DNA from: CBDAPI01 sp965248635
GTDB taxonomy: Bacteria; Acidobacteriota; UBA6911; RPQK01; CBDAPI01
Assembly (NCBI GenBank): GCA_965248635.1
Contig: OZ252114.1
Span: 2,728,001-2,792,000, forward strand
Length of the DNA: 64,000 nucleotides
Reading direction: 5' to 3'
A program made the position numbers and the translations under genes. Below the pieces are notes generated by a model. It worked only from the letters and a program-made list of their open reading frames with translations, was not told where the DNA came from and made no database searches. How positions within the stretch are numbered: position 1 is the stretch's first letter; each line of letters begins with the position of its first letter. Below, piece after piece: positions 1 through 7,625 of the stretch.

Positions 1-516
1 CCAGGCCTGGGCCAGCTGAATGAACTTCAATCCGCCGTGAGCCGTGTCGTTGAGTGCGCCGTTCAAGCTGTGAGTTCGGAAGAAGTCCCGCTCCTCGGAG
101 TTTCCCAGGAATCCCCTGACCAGGGCGTAGCATGTCTCGAACTGGTGGTTCGAGGCAGCCTTCTCGAACTGATTCCAGCGATCTTTCAGGGGCTGGTCGG
201 TTCCGGTCTCCTCTGAGACGCCGTTCCAGGGTCCTCGCTTTCGTGAATTGGCGATCAGCCAGGCCTGCTGGACGCAGGGCCACCAGAGACGTTCCTCAGG
301 GAAAAGACTCAGCGTGGCTGCTGCACAGGAGAGGCCGAAGAAACTGTGTGGAACCAGATCGCCATAGTATTTCTCGTACAGTTTCACGGGCATCTCGGCG
401 GCTACCCGGCGGATGAACTCCCGTGGCTTCCCCCACTCCTCCTGGCCCGTTTTGAACAGCTTGACGAACGCCTTCGGGTTGGAGCTCTCAAAGAGTTGGT
501 GTAGAACCTCGTTCAT
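1..516 (-). CDS. Partial protein of unknown function, N-terminal 172 residues
   Basis: An open frame runs on the minus strand from an ATG at 516 off the left edge of the window, so only the N-terminal 172 residues are visible. The protein opens MNEVLHQLFESS and is rich in Trp, Phe and charged residues. It has no signal peptide or membrane segment and reads as a mostly helical cytoplasmic protein. A His-Gly pair lies near the window edge in NDTAHGGLKF. I do not recognise the family. Codon use resembles its neighbours and no other frame competes. A word-repeat array separates it from the divergent ispG. Confidence 0.6.
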   Translation of the reverse strand, partial: MNEVLHQLFESSNPKAFVKLFKTGQEEWGKPREFIRRVAAEMPVKLYEKYYGDLVPHSFFGLSCAAATLSLFPEERLWWPCVQQAWLIANSRKRGPWNGVSEETGTDQPLKDRWNQFEKAASNHQFETCYALVRGFLGNSEERDFFRTHSLNGALNDTAHGGLKFIQLAQAW

Positions 517-530
517 TCTTCTCTCGGTTC

Positions 531-634
531 GGGTTCTAGGTTCTAGGTTCGAACCTTCAACCTTCAACCTTCAACCAATAGCTTGCAACTTTCAACCTTC
601 AACTTGCAACCTTCAACTTGCAGCTTGCCCTTTC
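531..634. repeat. Heptamer word-repeat array
   Basis: Tandem degenerate 7-base words fill the gap between the partial gene and ispG. Two copies of ggttcta are followed by repeated aaccttc and related aacttgc words. The period is 7 with occasional slips. No open frame here is plausible as a protein. Confidence 0.85.
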
Positions 635-638
635 GCGG

Positions 639-644
639 TAGAAT
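639..644 (+). promoter_or_regulatory. Candidate -10 box of ispG, possibly leaderless
   Basis: TAGAAT ends 6 bases before the ispG ATG. A transcript starting 6-8 bases downstream of this box would begin at or next to the start codon. The -35 side lies inside the word-repeat array and is weak. Confidence 0.4.
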
Positions 645-650
645 GAGAGC

Positions 651-1865
651 ATGATCGCGAGGCGGAAGAGTGTCACTGCGAGGGTAGGTGGGATACCCGT
701 GGGCTCCGAACACCCGGTGGTCGTTCAGAGCATGACGAACACCGACACGACGGACGTGGAGTCAACGGTCAGGCAAGTCCGCGAACTTGCCGAGGCGGGC
801 TCGGAACTGGTTCGTATAACAGTGAATAACGAGGCCGCAGCAAGGTCGGTCCCCGAGATCATCGCTCGCCTCTCGGACACGGGTTGTCCGGCTCCAATCA
901 TCGGAGACTTTCACTACAACGGCCACCTGCTGCTGGCCAAATTCCCGGATTGTGCGGGAAAGCTTGCCAAGTACCGGATCAACCCCGGTAATGTGGGCAT
1001 GGGAAGGCACCGCGACACCAATTTTCGGCAAATGATCGAGATTGCACTCGACAATGACAAGCCGGTCCGAATCGGAGTGAACTGGGGATCTCTCGACCAG
1101 GCTCTTCTGGATGGGTTTATGGACGAGAATGCCCGGCGGCCGGAACCTGCAGATGCCAATGACGTGTTGATGAAAACGATCGTGGAGAGTGCGCTGCGAT
1201 CGGCCGAAATGGCTGAAGAGTACGGGCTGCCTCACGATCGGATCATCATCAGTTCCAAAGTCTCCAAAGTGCCCGATCTGATTCAGGTTTACCGGGATCT
1301 GGGTGAGCGCTGTGACTATCCCCTCCATCTGGGTCTGACCGAAGCCGGTATGGGAACCCCGGGGATTGTGGTCAGTGCCTCGGGGCTGGCAGTGCTCTTG
1401 ACTGAGGGCGTAGGGGATACGATTCGCGTGAGTCTGACCCCCCGGCCCGGCGGCGATCGGTGCGAGGAGGTTCTGGTGGCTCAGCAGATTCTTCAGGCTG
1501 TGGGAGTCCGGAGCTTTGCTCCCCAGGTCAGTGCCTGTCCGGGATGTGGTCGCACCACCAGTACTTTTTTCCAGGAGCTGGCCGAAGAGATCCAGACTCA
1601 GCTCTCCCGAAGCCTAAGCAGCTGGAGGAAGATCTATCCTGGCGTCGTGGACCTCAAGATTGCGGTCATGGGCTGCGTGGTGAACGGTCCGGGAGAGTCG
1701 AAGCACGCAGATATTGGGATCTCACTTCCCGGTACGGGAGAGAGTCCCAAGGCTCCGGTCTACGTAGACGGCCGCCATGTCACCACTTTGAGAGGACCCA
1801 CTATTGCCAGCGACTTCCTCACCATCCTGGAGGAGTATGTAGAAAAGAGGTTCGGTGTGGCGTAG
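651..1865 (+). CDS. ispG: 4-hydroxy-3-methylbut-2-enyl-diphosphate synthase (flavodoxin type)
   Basis: IspG converts methylerythritol cyclodiphosphate into HMBPP in the non-mevalonate isoprenoid pathway. The protein has 404 residues, the short form without the plant insert. The substrate-binding motif QSMTNTDT is at residues 26-33. The [4Fe-4S] ligands are the CPGC pair (Cys296, Cys299) and Cys342 in GCVVNGPGES, with Glu349 in the same motif as the usual fourth ligand. The ATG at 651 follows a -10-like box with almost no leader. The gene stands alone, with no other isoprenoid gene in the window. Confidence 0.97.
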   Translation: MIARRKSVTARVGGIPVGSEHPVVVQSMTNTDTTDVESTVRQVRELAEAGSELVRITVNNEAAARSVPEIIARLSDTGCPAPIIGDFHYNGHLLLAKFPDCAGKLAKYRINPGNVGMGRHRDTNFRQMIEIALDNDKPVRIGVNWGSLDQALLDGFMDENARRPEPADANDVLMKTIVESALRSAEMAEEYGLPHDRIIISSKVSKVPDLIQVYRDLGERCDYPLHLGLTEAGMGTPGIVVSASGLAVLLTEGVGDTIRVSLTPRPGGDRCEEVLVAQQILQAVGVRSFAPQVSACPGCGRTTSTFFQELAEEIQTQLSRSLSSWRKIYPGVVDLKIAVMGCVVNGPGESKHADIGISLPGTGESPKAPVYVDGRHVTTLRGPTIASDFLTILEEYVEKRFGVA

Positions 1866-1889
1866 GGGCCGCTCGCTGGCGCTCGCGGC

Positions 1890-1956
1890 GGTTACCGGTT
1901 ACCGGTTACCAGTTGACACCAACAACCAGAAACCAGTAACCAATAACCGGTAACCC
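1890..1956. repeat. Heptamer word-repeat array
   Basis: Three ggttacc words give way to cca-aca and aacc-based words and end in ccggtaaccc, downstream of ispG. Period 7, degenerate. It fills the space between convergent genes. Confidence 0.85.
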
Positions 1957-1971
1957 TTAACTAAGCAGACC

Positions 1972-2784
1972 TCAGTAAAAACGCAGCGAAATCCCAGTGG
2001 CTAGCGTCCAGTCCGAAGTCTCGGGGGTCAGCCCCCGCGCCAGCGACACGTCGAGTTGAAGGTCGTCGTTGACCAGGTAGGCCAGACCCCCGTTGATCAG
2101 GTTTTGCCACTCTCCGCCCTTCTGGTGAGGATAGGTGCCAAAGGCTTCAATGAAGACCGAGGCAGCGGAAGAGATGGATCGCCACAGCACCACCGTGTAG
2201 AAGGGTTGGGCAAAGCGGGTCTCGGTGTCCGGATCCGACGCCGAGATCACTCCGAGATTCGTGTTCAGGGAGTATGAATCACCCAGGCTGAAATCGGATG
2301 CGAAATTGACTCCAGGCTGGGTCTTGTGAGGGCGGAAGGCTTTCGTACCGGCTTCCAGGTCAGCTGAGAAGAGCAGCGCCAGGCGAGTTTCCTCCAAATC
2401 GAGGAACTTCCATTTCACTTCGACCACGGGGCTCGAGAATCCAGATTCTGTCTGGCTCAGGTCTCCGATCGTTGTGCTGGCCCGTCCCGGTCCGGCTGTC
2501 TTGAGGCGAAGTTCCAGGTCTTGAATGAGGCCCAAACGGAACACCATGGGAAAGAACCAGCCTTCCACGCTCACCGAATCTTCGGCTGTCCGGTCGTAGC
2601 TGAATCCCGTCTCGATGTGAAAGATGCCTTTTCCGACCGTCTGGGCACCGCAGTAGACACCGGGTCTGTCACTCACCATTGGGGAGTGAAGCTGTGACTG
2701 AGCCAGCAAGGAGCCGTGGCTGAGAAGTAGGACAATCTGGAGGAGACGTGTGGGTTGGAAGAAACGGAAGCAGTAGTAGGACAT
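1972..2784 (-). CDS. Outer-membrane beta-barrel protein, Phenol_MetA_deg-like
   Basis: The 270-residue protein begins MSYYCFRFF with a short hydrophobic export signal (about residues 12-28, ending near LLAQS). A mature part of alternating beta strands follows and ends in an aromatic residue (SLRFY), as outer-membrane barrels do. The opening MVSDRPGVYCGAQTVGKG and repeated strand pattern resemble the MetA-pathway/transporter barrel family. An in-frame ATG 18 codons upstream is less likely because it would precede the signal peptide. The substrate is unknown. It is convergent with ispG. The barrel fold is well supported; the family name is moderately sure. Confidence 0.7.
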   Translation of the reverse strand: MSYYCFRFFQPTRLLQIVLLLSHGSLLAQSQLHSPMVSDRPGVYCGAQTVGKGIFHIETGFSYDRTAEDSVSVEGWFFPMVFRLGLIQDLELRLKTAGPGRASTTIGDLSQTESGFSSPVVEVKWKFLDLEETRLALLFSADLEAGTKAFRPHKTQPGVNFASDFSLGDSYSLNTNLGVISASDPDTETRFAQPFYTVVLWRSISSAASVFIEAFGTYPHQKGGEWQNLINGGLAYLVNDDLQLDVSLARGLTPETSDWTLATGISLRFY

Positions 2785-2838
2785 CAGCAAGCCTTGGCAC
2801 TCCCGCCCCGGCTCTGCCGTACTTATGGAAGTGAGCAC

Positions 2839-3002
2839 CTAGTGCACTGTCCGGAAAGTTCACGCCGCTACTTCGGGCGTCTTTTCGCCGACAGCTTTGT
2901 TGCGCTCCTCGAAAGACTCCCGGCATTCCTGCGTCGCGCGCCTAGCTGGCGACGAAAATCCATCCCGAATTAACACCGCGAACTTCCCGGACACTACACT
3001 AG
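2839..3002. mobile_element. MITE-like element, family A, copy 1 (complete)
   Basis: A 164-bp element is bounded by CTAG on both sides. The left arm CTAGTGCACTGTCCGGAAAG and the complement of the right arm match over about 26 bases with 4 differences. The core holds TTGTTGCGCTCCTCG and a small stem CGTCGC/GCGACG. It is too short to encode a transposase. Copies occur at 6500 (truncated) and 49793 (complete). It makes up half of the 348-bp gap 2785-3132; nothing else is recognised there except a promoter-like box. Confidence 0.8.
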
Positions 3003-3118
3003 AGACTCTTTTAGCGGAAAGACCAGCTGAAATCGAGTAGTTTCTTCACCATTTCCAGGTTGAAGACTAGACAGGGAGTTACTGCGGCAAGGGTTTGTGA
3101 ATTGAACAGGGGCGCTGG

Positions 3119-3124
3119 TATAGT
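3119..3124 (+). promoter_or_regulatory. Candidate -10 box of the NhaC gene
   Basis: TATAGT lies 8 bases before the GTG start at 3133, with TTGTGA 18 bases upstream as a fair -35. The spacing implies a leaderless or nearly leaderless transcript. Confidence 0.45.
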
Positions 3125-3132
3125 TCGCCGCA

Positions 3133-4599
3133 GTGAGTACTCAACCGCCCTCTCGTCCGGGGCTTTTCCAGTCCCTTGTGCCGGTTCTTTTCCTGATTGT
3201 CCTGCTCTCGTTCGCGGTTTACTTCTTCGGAGAAGATGCCTCCTATGGGCCGAATCAGATAGCGCTGATCCTTTCGGCCGCAGTGGGGGTTCTACTGGGA
3301 ATTCGCAGCGGGTATACCTGGAAGGAGCTGGAAGAGGGGATCGTCAAGGGAATCTCTCTGGCCTCCGGAGCGATCCTGATCCTGCTGGTGGTTGGTTCTC
3401 TGATCGGAACCTGGATTCTCTCTGGCATCGTGCCGGCGCTCATCTACTGGGGTCTGCAGATACTGAACCCGACTTTTTTTTTCGTCTCCGCCTGTGCGAT
3501 CTGCGCCTTGATCTCGTTTGTAACCGGTAGCTCCTGGACCACTGTCAGCACCATCGGAATCGCGCTCGTTGGAGTCGCTGTAGCCCTGGATTTGAGCTTG
3601 CCGGTTGTGGCCGGGGCCATCGTTTCCGGAGCTTACTTTGGAGATAAGCTTTCGCCCCTTTCCGACACCACGAACCTGGCCCCGGCAATGGCGGGAACCG
3701 AACTGTTTACCCACATACGCCATCTGCTGTGGACGACGGTGCCGACGATCTCCATCTCTCTCGTCATCTTCACAATTCTGGGTTTGCGAGCCGAGACAGG
3801 GGTGACAGGCGAAGGCCTGCAGGAGGTCGTGGCTACGCTCTCCTCCTCCTTCGACATCGGTCCGCACCTGCTCATTCCACCAGGGATCGTCCTGCTGCTG
3901 GTGATGCGGAAAACACCTGCCTTTCCAGCCCTTCTGATCGGTGCCCTGCTGGGAGGTGTATTTGCCTGTCTGTTTCAACAACGCGTCGTGCTTCAGTTTG
4001 TGGACCAGCCGGAACTGGGAAGTTTACTGGGTCTCCTGAAGGGTTCTTGGACGGCTCTGTTTGCCGGCTATACCTGCAGCACAGGGAATGCCCAGATTGA
4101 CGAGCTTCTGACCCGCGGCGGGATGCGAAGCATGCTGGACACCGTCTGGCTGATACTTTCGGCCATGGTATTTGGAGGGGTGATGGAAAAGACGGGAATG
4201 CTTCAGGTAATCGCCGGGAGCATTCTGTCGCGGGCGCAAAGTACCGGCTCTCTCGTCTTCGCGACACTCGCCACCTGCATCGGAATGAACATCATCGCTT
4301 CCGATCAGTACGTTTCCATCGTGGTTCCAGGCCGAATGTACCGCGCCGAGTTTCGAAAACGGGGATTGAAAGCCAAGAACCTGTCCCGTTGTCTCGAGGA
4401 CGCAGGCACCCTGACTTCGCCACTGGTGCCCTGGAACACCTGTGGAGCCTTCATGGCACAGACTCTGTCTGTGGCAACCTTTTCTTACTTGCCCTTCTGT
4501 TTCTTCAACCTGATGAGTCCGGTTGTCTCGGCAATCTATGGATTCACCGGTTTCACGATCGAACCCATCGAAGACACCGGTGAGCGTGGGCTGCACTAG
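3133..4599 (+). CDS. Na+/H+ antiporter, NhaC family
   Basis: This 488-residue integral membrane protein exchanges Na+ for H+ across the inner membrane. Hydrophobic segments run through the whole length. The family signature region is present as SSWTTVSTIGIA followed by GAYFGDKLSPLSDTTNLA. A second half repeats the pattern around YTCSTGNAQIDEL and SDQYVSIV. The start is GTG at 3133, just after a -10-like box and with no clear ribosome site. The TAG stop sits in the sequence CTAGTCTAG, shared tail to tail with the next gene. The family call is firm; the exact ion is inferred. Confidence 0.9.
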   Translation: MSTQPPSRPGLFQSLVPVLFLIVLLSFAVYFFGEDASYGPNQIALILSAAVGVLLGIRSGYTWKELEEGIVKGISLASGAILILLVVGSLIGTWILSGIVPALIYWGLQILNPTFFFVSACAICALISFVTGSSWTTVSTIGIALVGVAVALDLSLPVVAGAIVSGAYFGDKLSPLSDTTNLAPAMAGTELFTHIRHLLWTTVPTISISLVIFTILGLRAETGVTGEGLQEVVATLSSSFDIGPHLLIPPGIVLLLVMRKTPAFPALLIGALLGGVFACLFQQRVVLQFVDQPELGSLLGLLKGSWTALFAGYTCSTGNAQIDELLTRGGMRSMLDTVWLILSAMVFGGVMEKTGMLQVIAGSILSRAQSTGSLVFATLATCIGMNIIASDQYVSIVVPGRMYRAEFRKRGLKAKNLSRCLEDAGTLTSPLVPWNTCGAFMAQTLSVATFSYLPFCFFNLMSPVVSAIYGFTGFTIEPIEDTGERGLH

Positions 4600-4600
4600 T

Positions 4601-5056
4601 CTAGTCCAGATCTTGCGATATCGTCGGCGTGGCGAGGATGAGAGCCTGGGAGGCCAGGCTCGGGACCTCAACGATCCGAAACAGCATGACTCCGGCAACG
4701 AGCGCCAGGGATATGATAAACAGCAGTATGTATCCGGTCAGCAAGCGCTTCAACTGGGAACCGCCCAGCTCGAGGGCGGGCAGAAGAGCCAGCGCGGTCT
4801 GATTTCGGGTCCTGGAAGTGAATTCCAACCTTTCCGGCGGCTCCATTCCCAAAGCCTTTTGGGCGTAGGATCTATGCTCATCGCTCAATTTCTGCCAGAG
4901 ATTCCACTGCTTTCTTTTGGTAGCCTGATGAAACTCGTCGGCGAAGTTCCTCCATCCAGGCGCGACGGCGAAATGTCCAGGAACGGGTTCTTTACAGAAG
5001 CGACACAAGATCGCGGCGTCGTGAATCAACTGAGTGCACTGTGGACAGACTCTCAT
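4601..5056 (-). CDS. Zinc-ribbon membrane-anchored protein, paralogue 1
   Basis: The 151-residue protein starts with a zinc ribbon, CPQC (Cys4, Cys7) and CRFC (Cys18, Cys21). A charged helical linker follows, then one membrane segment near residues 108-130 and a short tail. The same architecture and motif CPQCxQLIxDAAxxCRFC recur in the neighbour at 5265-5843, so the two are tandem duplicates. A cytoplasmic ribbon tethered to the inner membrane is the likely topology. Function is unknown. Its stop codon overlaps the CTAGTCTAG tail shared with the NhaC gene. Confidence 0.75.
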   Translation of the reverse strand: MRVCPQCTQLIHDAAILCRFCKEPVPGHFAVAPGWRNFADEFHQATKRKQWNLWQKLSDEHRSYAQKALGMEPPERLEFTSRTRNQTALALLPALELGGSQLKRLLTGYILLFIISLALVAGVMLFRIVEVPSLASQALILATPTISQDLD

Positions 5057-5210
5057 GGTCCAAAGATGGTACGACAGGTCGCCGCTTCCGCCTGTGATTC
5101 GGATCGCAGCAGCAAGAAACGGCCAGATCGATCTCGCGACTGTCTCCTCTCAGGGCTGGGCAGGATTTGAGAGTTGATGAGGCAAGTGCAGGGTTGGGTG
5201 CTTTGTAGAG

Positions 5211-5227
5211 CACGCCAATCTGGCGTG
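5211..5227. repeat. Short perfect inverted repeat
   Basis: CACGCCA-ATC-TGGCGTG forms a perfect 7-bp stem with a 3-base loop in the 208-bp gap between the two zinc-ribbon paralogues. No T-tract follows in the minus direction, so it is not a standard terminator. Confidence 0.5.
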
Positions 5228-5264
5228 TCGAGCTTTTCGGGATGGCAGAACTGGCGGCCGCCTG

Positions 5265-5843
5265 CTAAGGGTTCGGAGGCGTATCCAGGGTGGCTCCCGG
5301 CCGGGTGTCGGAGGCAACATCCACGGCTGCGCTCGAGACGGTGTCAGTGCCCACCCCACCGAAGTCTGCCAGCAGCGCAGTCACAGTTTCAACCGCCCCG
5401 TCGACGGCCTTGGCAATTCTCTCCGAAGTTGACAAAACCTGGACTACGCCATCCCCGGAATGGCTGACTGGAGCTTCAACAAGCGGGAGCAGGAAATAAG
5501 CGCCAACGATGATCAGTGCGCAGAAACTGGCGACCTTGACAAGGCCCGAAAAGGCACCCGATCTCCGTGCCTGTTTACTTTCTCTCAGATCGTCCAGGGC
5601 TTCCCGGATTCCCGGCAGCTCGGGTGGGACGATCCCCATAGTCTTCTGGAGAAAGGCCTGGTCGTCGCGTGAGAGCCCGTCCCACTCCGTTTGCTGGCTG
5701 GCAGCCGAAAGTCGGTGAAACTTCTTTCCAAACTGGGTCCATTCCTCGGAGCTGGCAATGGTCGGATTGACGTCATGGGCGCAGAACCTGCAGTGGACTG
5801 CTGCATCCTGGATAAGCTGGCTGCACTGGGGGCACTGACGCAT
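5265..5843 (-). CDS. Zinc-ribbon membrane-anchored protein, paralogue 2
   Basis: The 192-residue protein repeats the plan of its downstream neighbour: zinc ribbon with Cys4, Cys7, Cys18 and Cys21, a charged linker containing PPELPGIREALDDL, and one membrane segment near residues 107-127. Its C-terminal tail is longer (about 60 residues), rich in Ala, Val, Ser and Asp, and would lie outside the membrane if the ribbon is inside. The duplication is evident from the shared N-terminus and the similar GW/EW...F....FH linker. No enzymatic motif is visible and the role is unknown. Confidence 0.75.
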   Translation of the reverse strand: MRQCPQCSQLIQDAAVHCRFCAHDVNPTIASSEEWTQFGKKFHRLSAASQQTEWDGLSRDDQAFLQKTMGIVPPELPGIREALDDLRESKQARRSGAFSGLVKVASFCALIIVGAYFLLPLVEAPVSHSGDGVVQVLSTSERIAKAVDGAVETVTALLADFGGVGTDTVSSAAVDVASDTRPGATLDTPPNP

Positions 5844-5970
5844 TATGAATCTTATTCTAGGCTATTTTGCTGCCAATATCCAGTGATCACGGTCACAAGA
5901 TCGGCCGGTAAAGACAGATGGATCACTGGTATGTGGCCATTTCCGGTGAGGGATCTCACCCGCCTGGCAG

Positions 5971-6480
5971 TCACTGGCTGCACAAAACGAGAGTCTTGAA
6001 GATCCAGGTGGCAACCAGTTCGTCATTCTGATTCATGACCCGAATTTTCCAGTCCACCACTCCAACCGGTTGGTCTCTCAGCGGTTTCGCCCGGGCCCGC
6101 TTCTGGACGCATTTCAGGTGCGCGCAGATCGTGTCTCCCAGGAATACAGGGCGAACAAAGCGAAGCTTGTCCGAGCCGTAGTTCGCCACCACCGGGCCCG
6201 GGCGACTGGGCACCATCAGCCCTGTGGCCAGGGAAACGACGAGGAACCCGTGTGCGATTCTCCGGCCGTAGGGTGACTTCCGGGCGGCTTCCCGGTCGAC
6301 GTGAAGATAGTAGAAATCACCCGTCAGGCACGCGAAGTTCACGACATCGGCCTCAGTGATCGTCCGAGCAGGAGTTGTGTAGTCGTCTCCGATTGCGACT
6401 TCGTCGAAGTATTTCCTTAGCGGGCTGACCTGATCTGGGGTCCGGGCTGGCGGTGGCCTCTGCTCATCTCGGGCTTTCAC
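5971..6480 (-). CDS. MaoC-like hot-dog dehydratase
   Basis: The 169-residue protein fits the MaoC/R-specific enoyl-CoA hydratase hot-dog family. The catalytic pattern appears as DFYYLHVD (Asp and His spaced as in the family), followed by the hydrophobic hot-dog helix HGFLVVSLATGLM and a strand region with KLRFVRPVFLGDT. Such enzymes hydrate trans-2-enoyl-CoA or related acyl-CoA substrates in the cytoplasm. The start at 6480 lies 20 bases from the edge of a truncated MITE-like element. No lipid genes adjoin it, so the substrate is open. Confidence 0.85.
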   Translation of the reverse strand: MKARDEQRPPPARTPDQVSPLRKYFDEVAIGDDYTTPARTITEADVVNFACLTGDFYYLHVDREAARKSPYGRRIAHGFLVVSLATGLMVPSRPGPVVANYGSDKLRFVRPVFLGDTICAHLKCVQKRARAKPLRDQPVGVVDWKIRVMNQNDELVATWIFKTLVLCSQ

Positions 6481-6499
6481 TCTGGTCTCCTTCCTGGCT

Positions 6500-6594
6500 C
6501 TAGTGTACTGTCCGGGAAGTTCACGCCGCTACTTCGGGCGTCTTTTCGCTGGCAGCTTTGCTGCGCTCCTCGAAATACTCCCGGCATTCCTGCG
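6500..6594. mobile_element. MITE-like element, family A, copy 2 (truncated, inside murQ 3' end)
   Basis: The left half of family A is present: CTAGTGTACTGTCCGGGAAG through the TTGCTGCGCTCCTCG core to CATTCCTGCG. After about 6594 similarity to the other copies stops and murQ sequence begins. No right inverted repeat remains. The last codons and the stop of murQ lie within this remnant. Confidence 0.8.
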
Positions 6595-7473
6595 CTTTCC
6601 TGCTTTCAGGATCTCGTTGAGCCTTGCTGACTGCGACACCAGGCCCCGGGCTTCGTCTGCCGTGCACTTCAGTGAGATCATGACCACGGCCGATCTCACG
6701 TCGCCCGTCTCCTTGAGAGCCTTCTCGGCCTCTCCCAGCGGGGTCTTCGCGGCTTCTGCCACGATCCGGATGCCGCGCTTGATCAGCTTGCGGTTGGACA
6801 GGTTCAGATTCACCATCAGGTTCGAGTAGACATTTCCCAGGCGGATCATGGTTGTGGTGCTGATCATATTCAGCACCATTTTCTGAGCCGTGCCCGCCTT
6901 GAGCCGGGTGGAACCGGCCACGACTTCCGGTCCACAGACTACTTCGATGGGCTCGTCGACCAGGCCTGAGATCTCCGAGCCCTGGTTGCACGAGATAGAC
7001 GCCGTGAAGGCTCTAAGCTGAGCCGCCTTCCAAATAGCTCCCAGAGTGTAGGCTGTGCTTCCGCTGGCAGTGATTCCGACAACGGCATCGCGGGCCGTCA
7101 CGCCGGCCCGGACAAGGTCCCCTGCACCGCGCGGCTGGTCGTCCTCCACCCCCTCAGCCGAACGGAGAGCAGCCGTGGGGCCCCCGGCCAGGATGGCCTG
7201 TACCAGCCTGGGATTGGTGCCAAACGTGGGAGGACACTCGACGGCGTCGAGCAGACCCAGCCGACCACTGGTACCGGAGCCAACATAAAAGAGCCGTCCG
7301 CCACCCTCCAGCCCTAAAACCACGGCGTCGATAACACGGGCGATGGATCCCAGTTGCTGTCCGACTGCGGCAGCGACTCGGGCGTCCTCCCTATTTATTA
7401 ATTTTAGAATTCCGATCGTAGATTGCTGGTCAATGTTCTGAGTCTCGGGGTTGGATTGTTCAGTCAGGATCAC
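6529..7473 (-). CDS. murQ: N-acetylmuramic acid 6-phosphate etherase
   Basis: MurQ cleaves the lactyl ether of MurNAc-6-phosphate to GlcNAc-6-phosphate during cell-wall recycling. The 314-residue protein is a SIS-domain enzyme with the sugar-phosphate motif GSGTSGRLGLLDA, the AVECPPTFG segment carrying the catalytic Glu, the second Glu in SAEGVEDD, and the signature GGPEV-like CGPEVVAGSTRLKAGTAQK. The usual C-terminal helix (EARxLLxxAGGxxRxAL type) is replaced after LNEILKAG by a basic tail ending KRRPK, which is encoded by a truncated MITE-like element. No anmK or other recycling gene is nearby. The enzyme is probably still active because the SIS core is intact. Confidence 0.93.
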   Translation of the reverse strand: MILTEQSNPETQNIDQQSTIGILKLINREDARVAAAVGQQLGSIARVIDAVVLGLEGGGRLFYVGSGTSGRLGLLDAVECPPTFGTNPRLVQAILAGGPTAALRSAEGVEDDQPRGAGDLVRAGVTARDAVVGITASGSTAYTLGAIWKAAQLRAFTASISCNQGSEISGLVDEPIEVVCGPEVVAGSTRLKAGTAQKMVLNMISTTTMIRLGNVYSNLMVNLNLSNRKLIKRGIRIVAEAAKTPLGEAEKALKETGDVRSAVVMISLKCTADEARGLVSQSARLNEILKAGKRRNAGSISRSAAKLPAKRRPK

Positions 7474-7622
7474 GGTTACAGGTTAAAAGTTGAAGGTTAA
7501 AAGTTGAAGCTTGTTCACGGTTCACCGACCCTAACCAACACGCACCAACACGCGCAACATGCAACTGCAACGTGAACCCAGGACCCAGACCCCAGAACCC
7601 AGGACCAGCACCCAGAACCCAG
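7474..7622. repeat. Heptamer word-repeat array, two word types
   Basis: The gap between murQ and hflC is filled by ggttaaa/agttgaa words, then ggttcac-like words, and finally repeats of acccaga/acccagg. Period 7 with indels. No gene is plausible here. Confidence 0.85.
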
Positions 7623-7625
7623 TCG

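Noticed and set aside
132..416. A plus-strand frame near the left edge
   Set aside because: It is antisense to a better open frame on the minus strand and has an Arg/Ser-rich composition typical of reverse readings.
531..634. The word arrays as a CRISPR array
   Set aside because: Units are 7-8 bases with no spacers of constant length, and no cas genes lie in the window.
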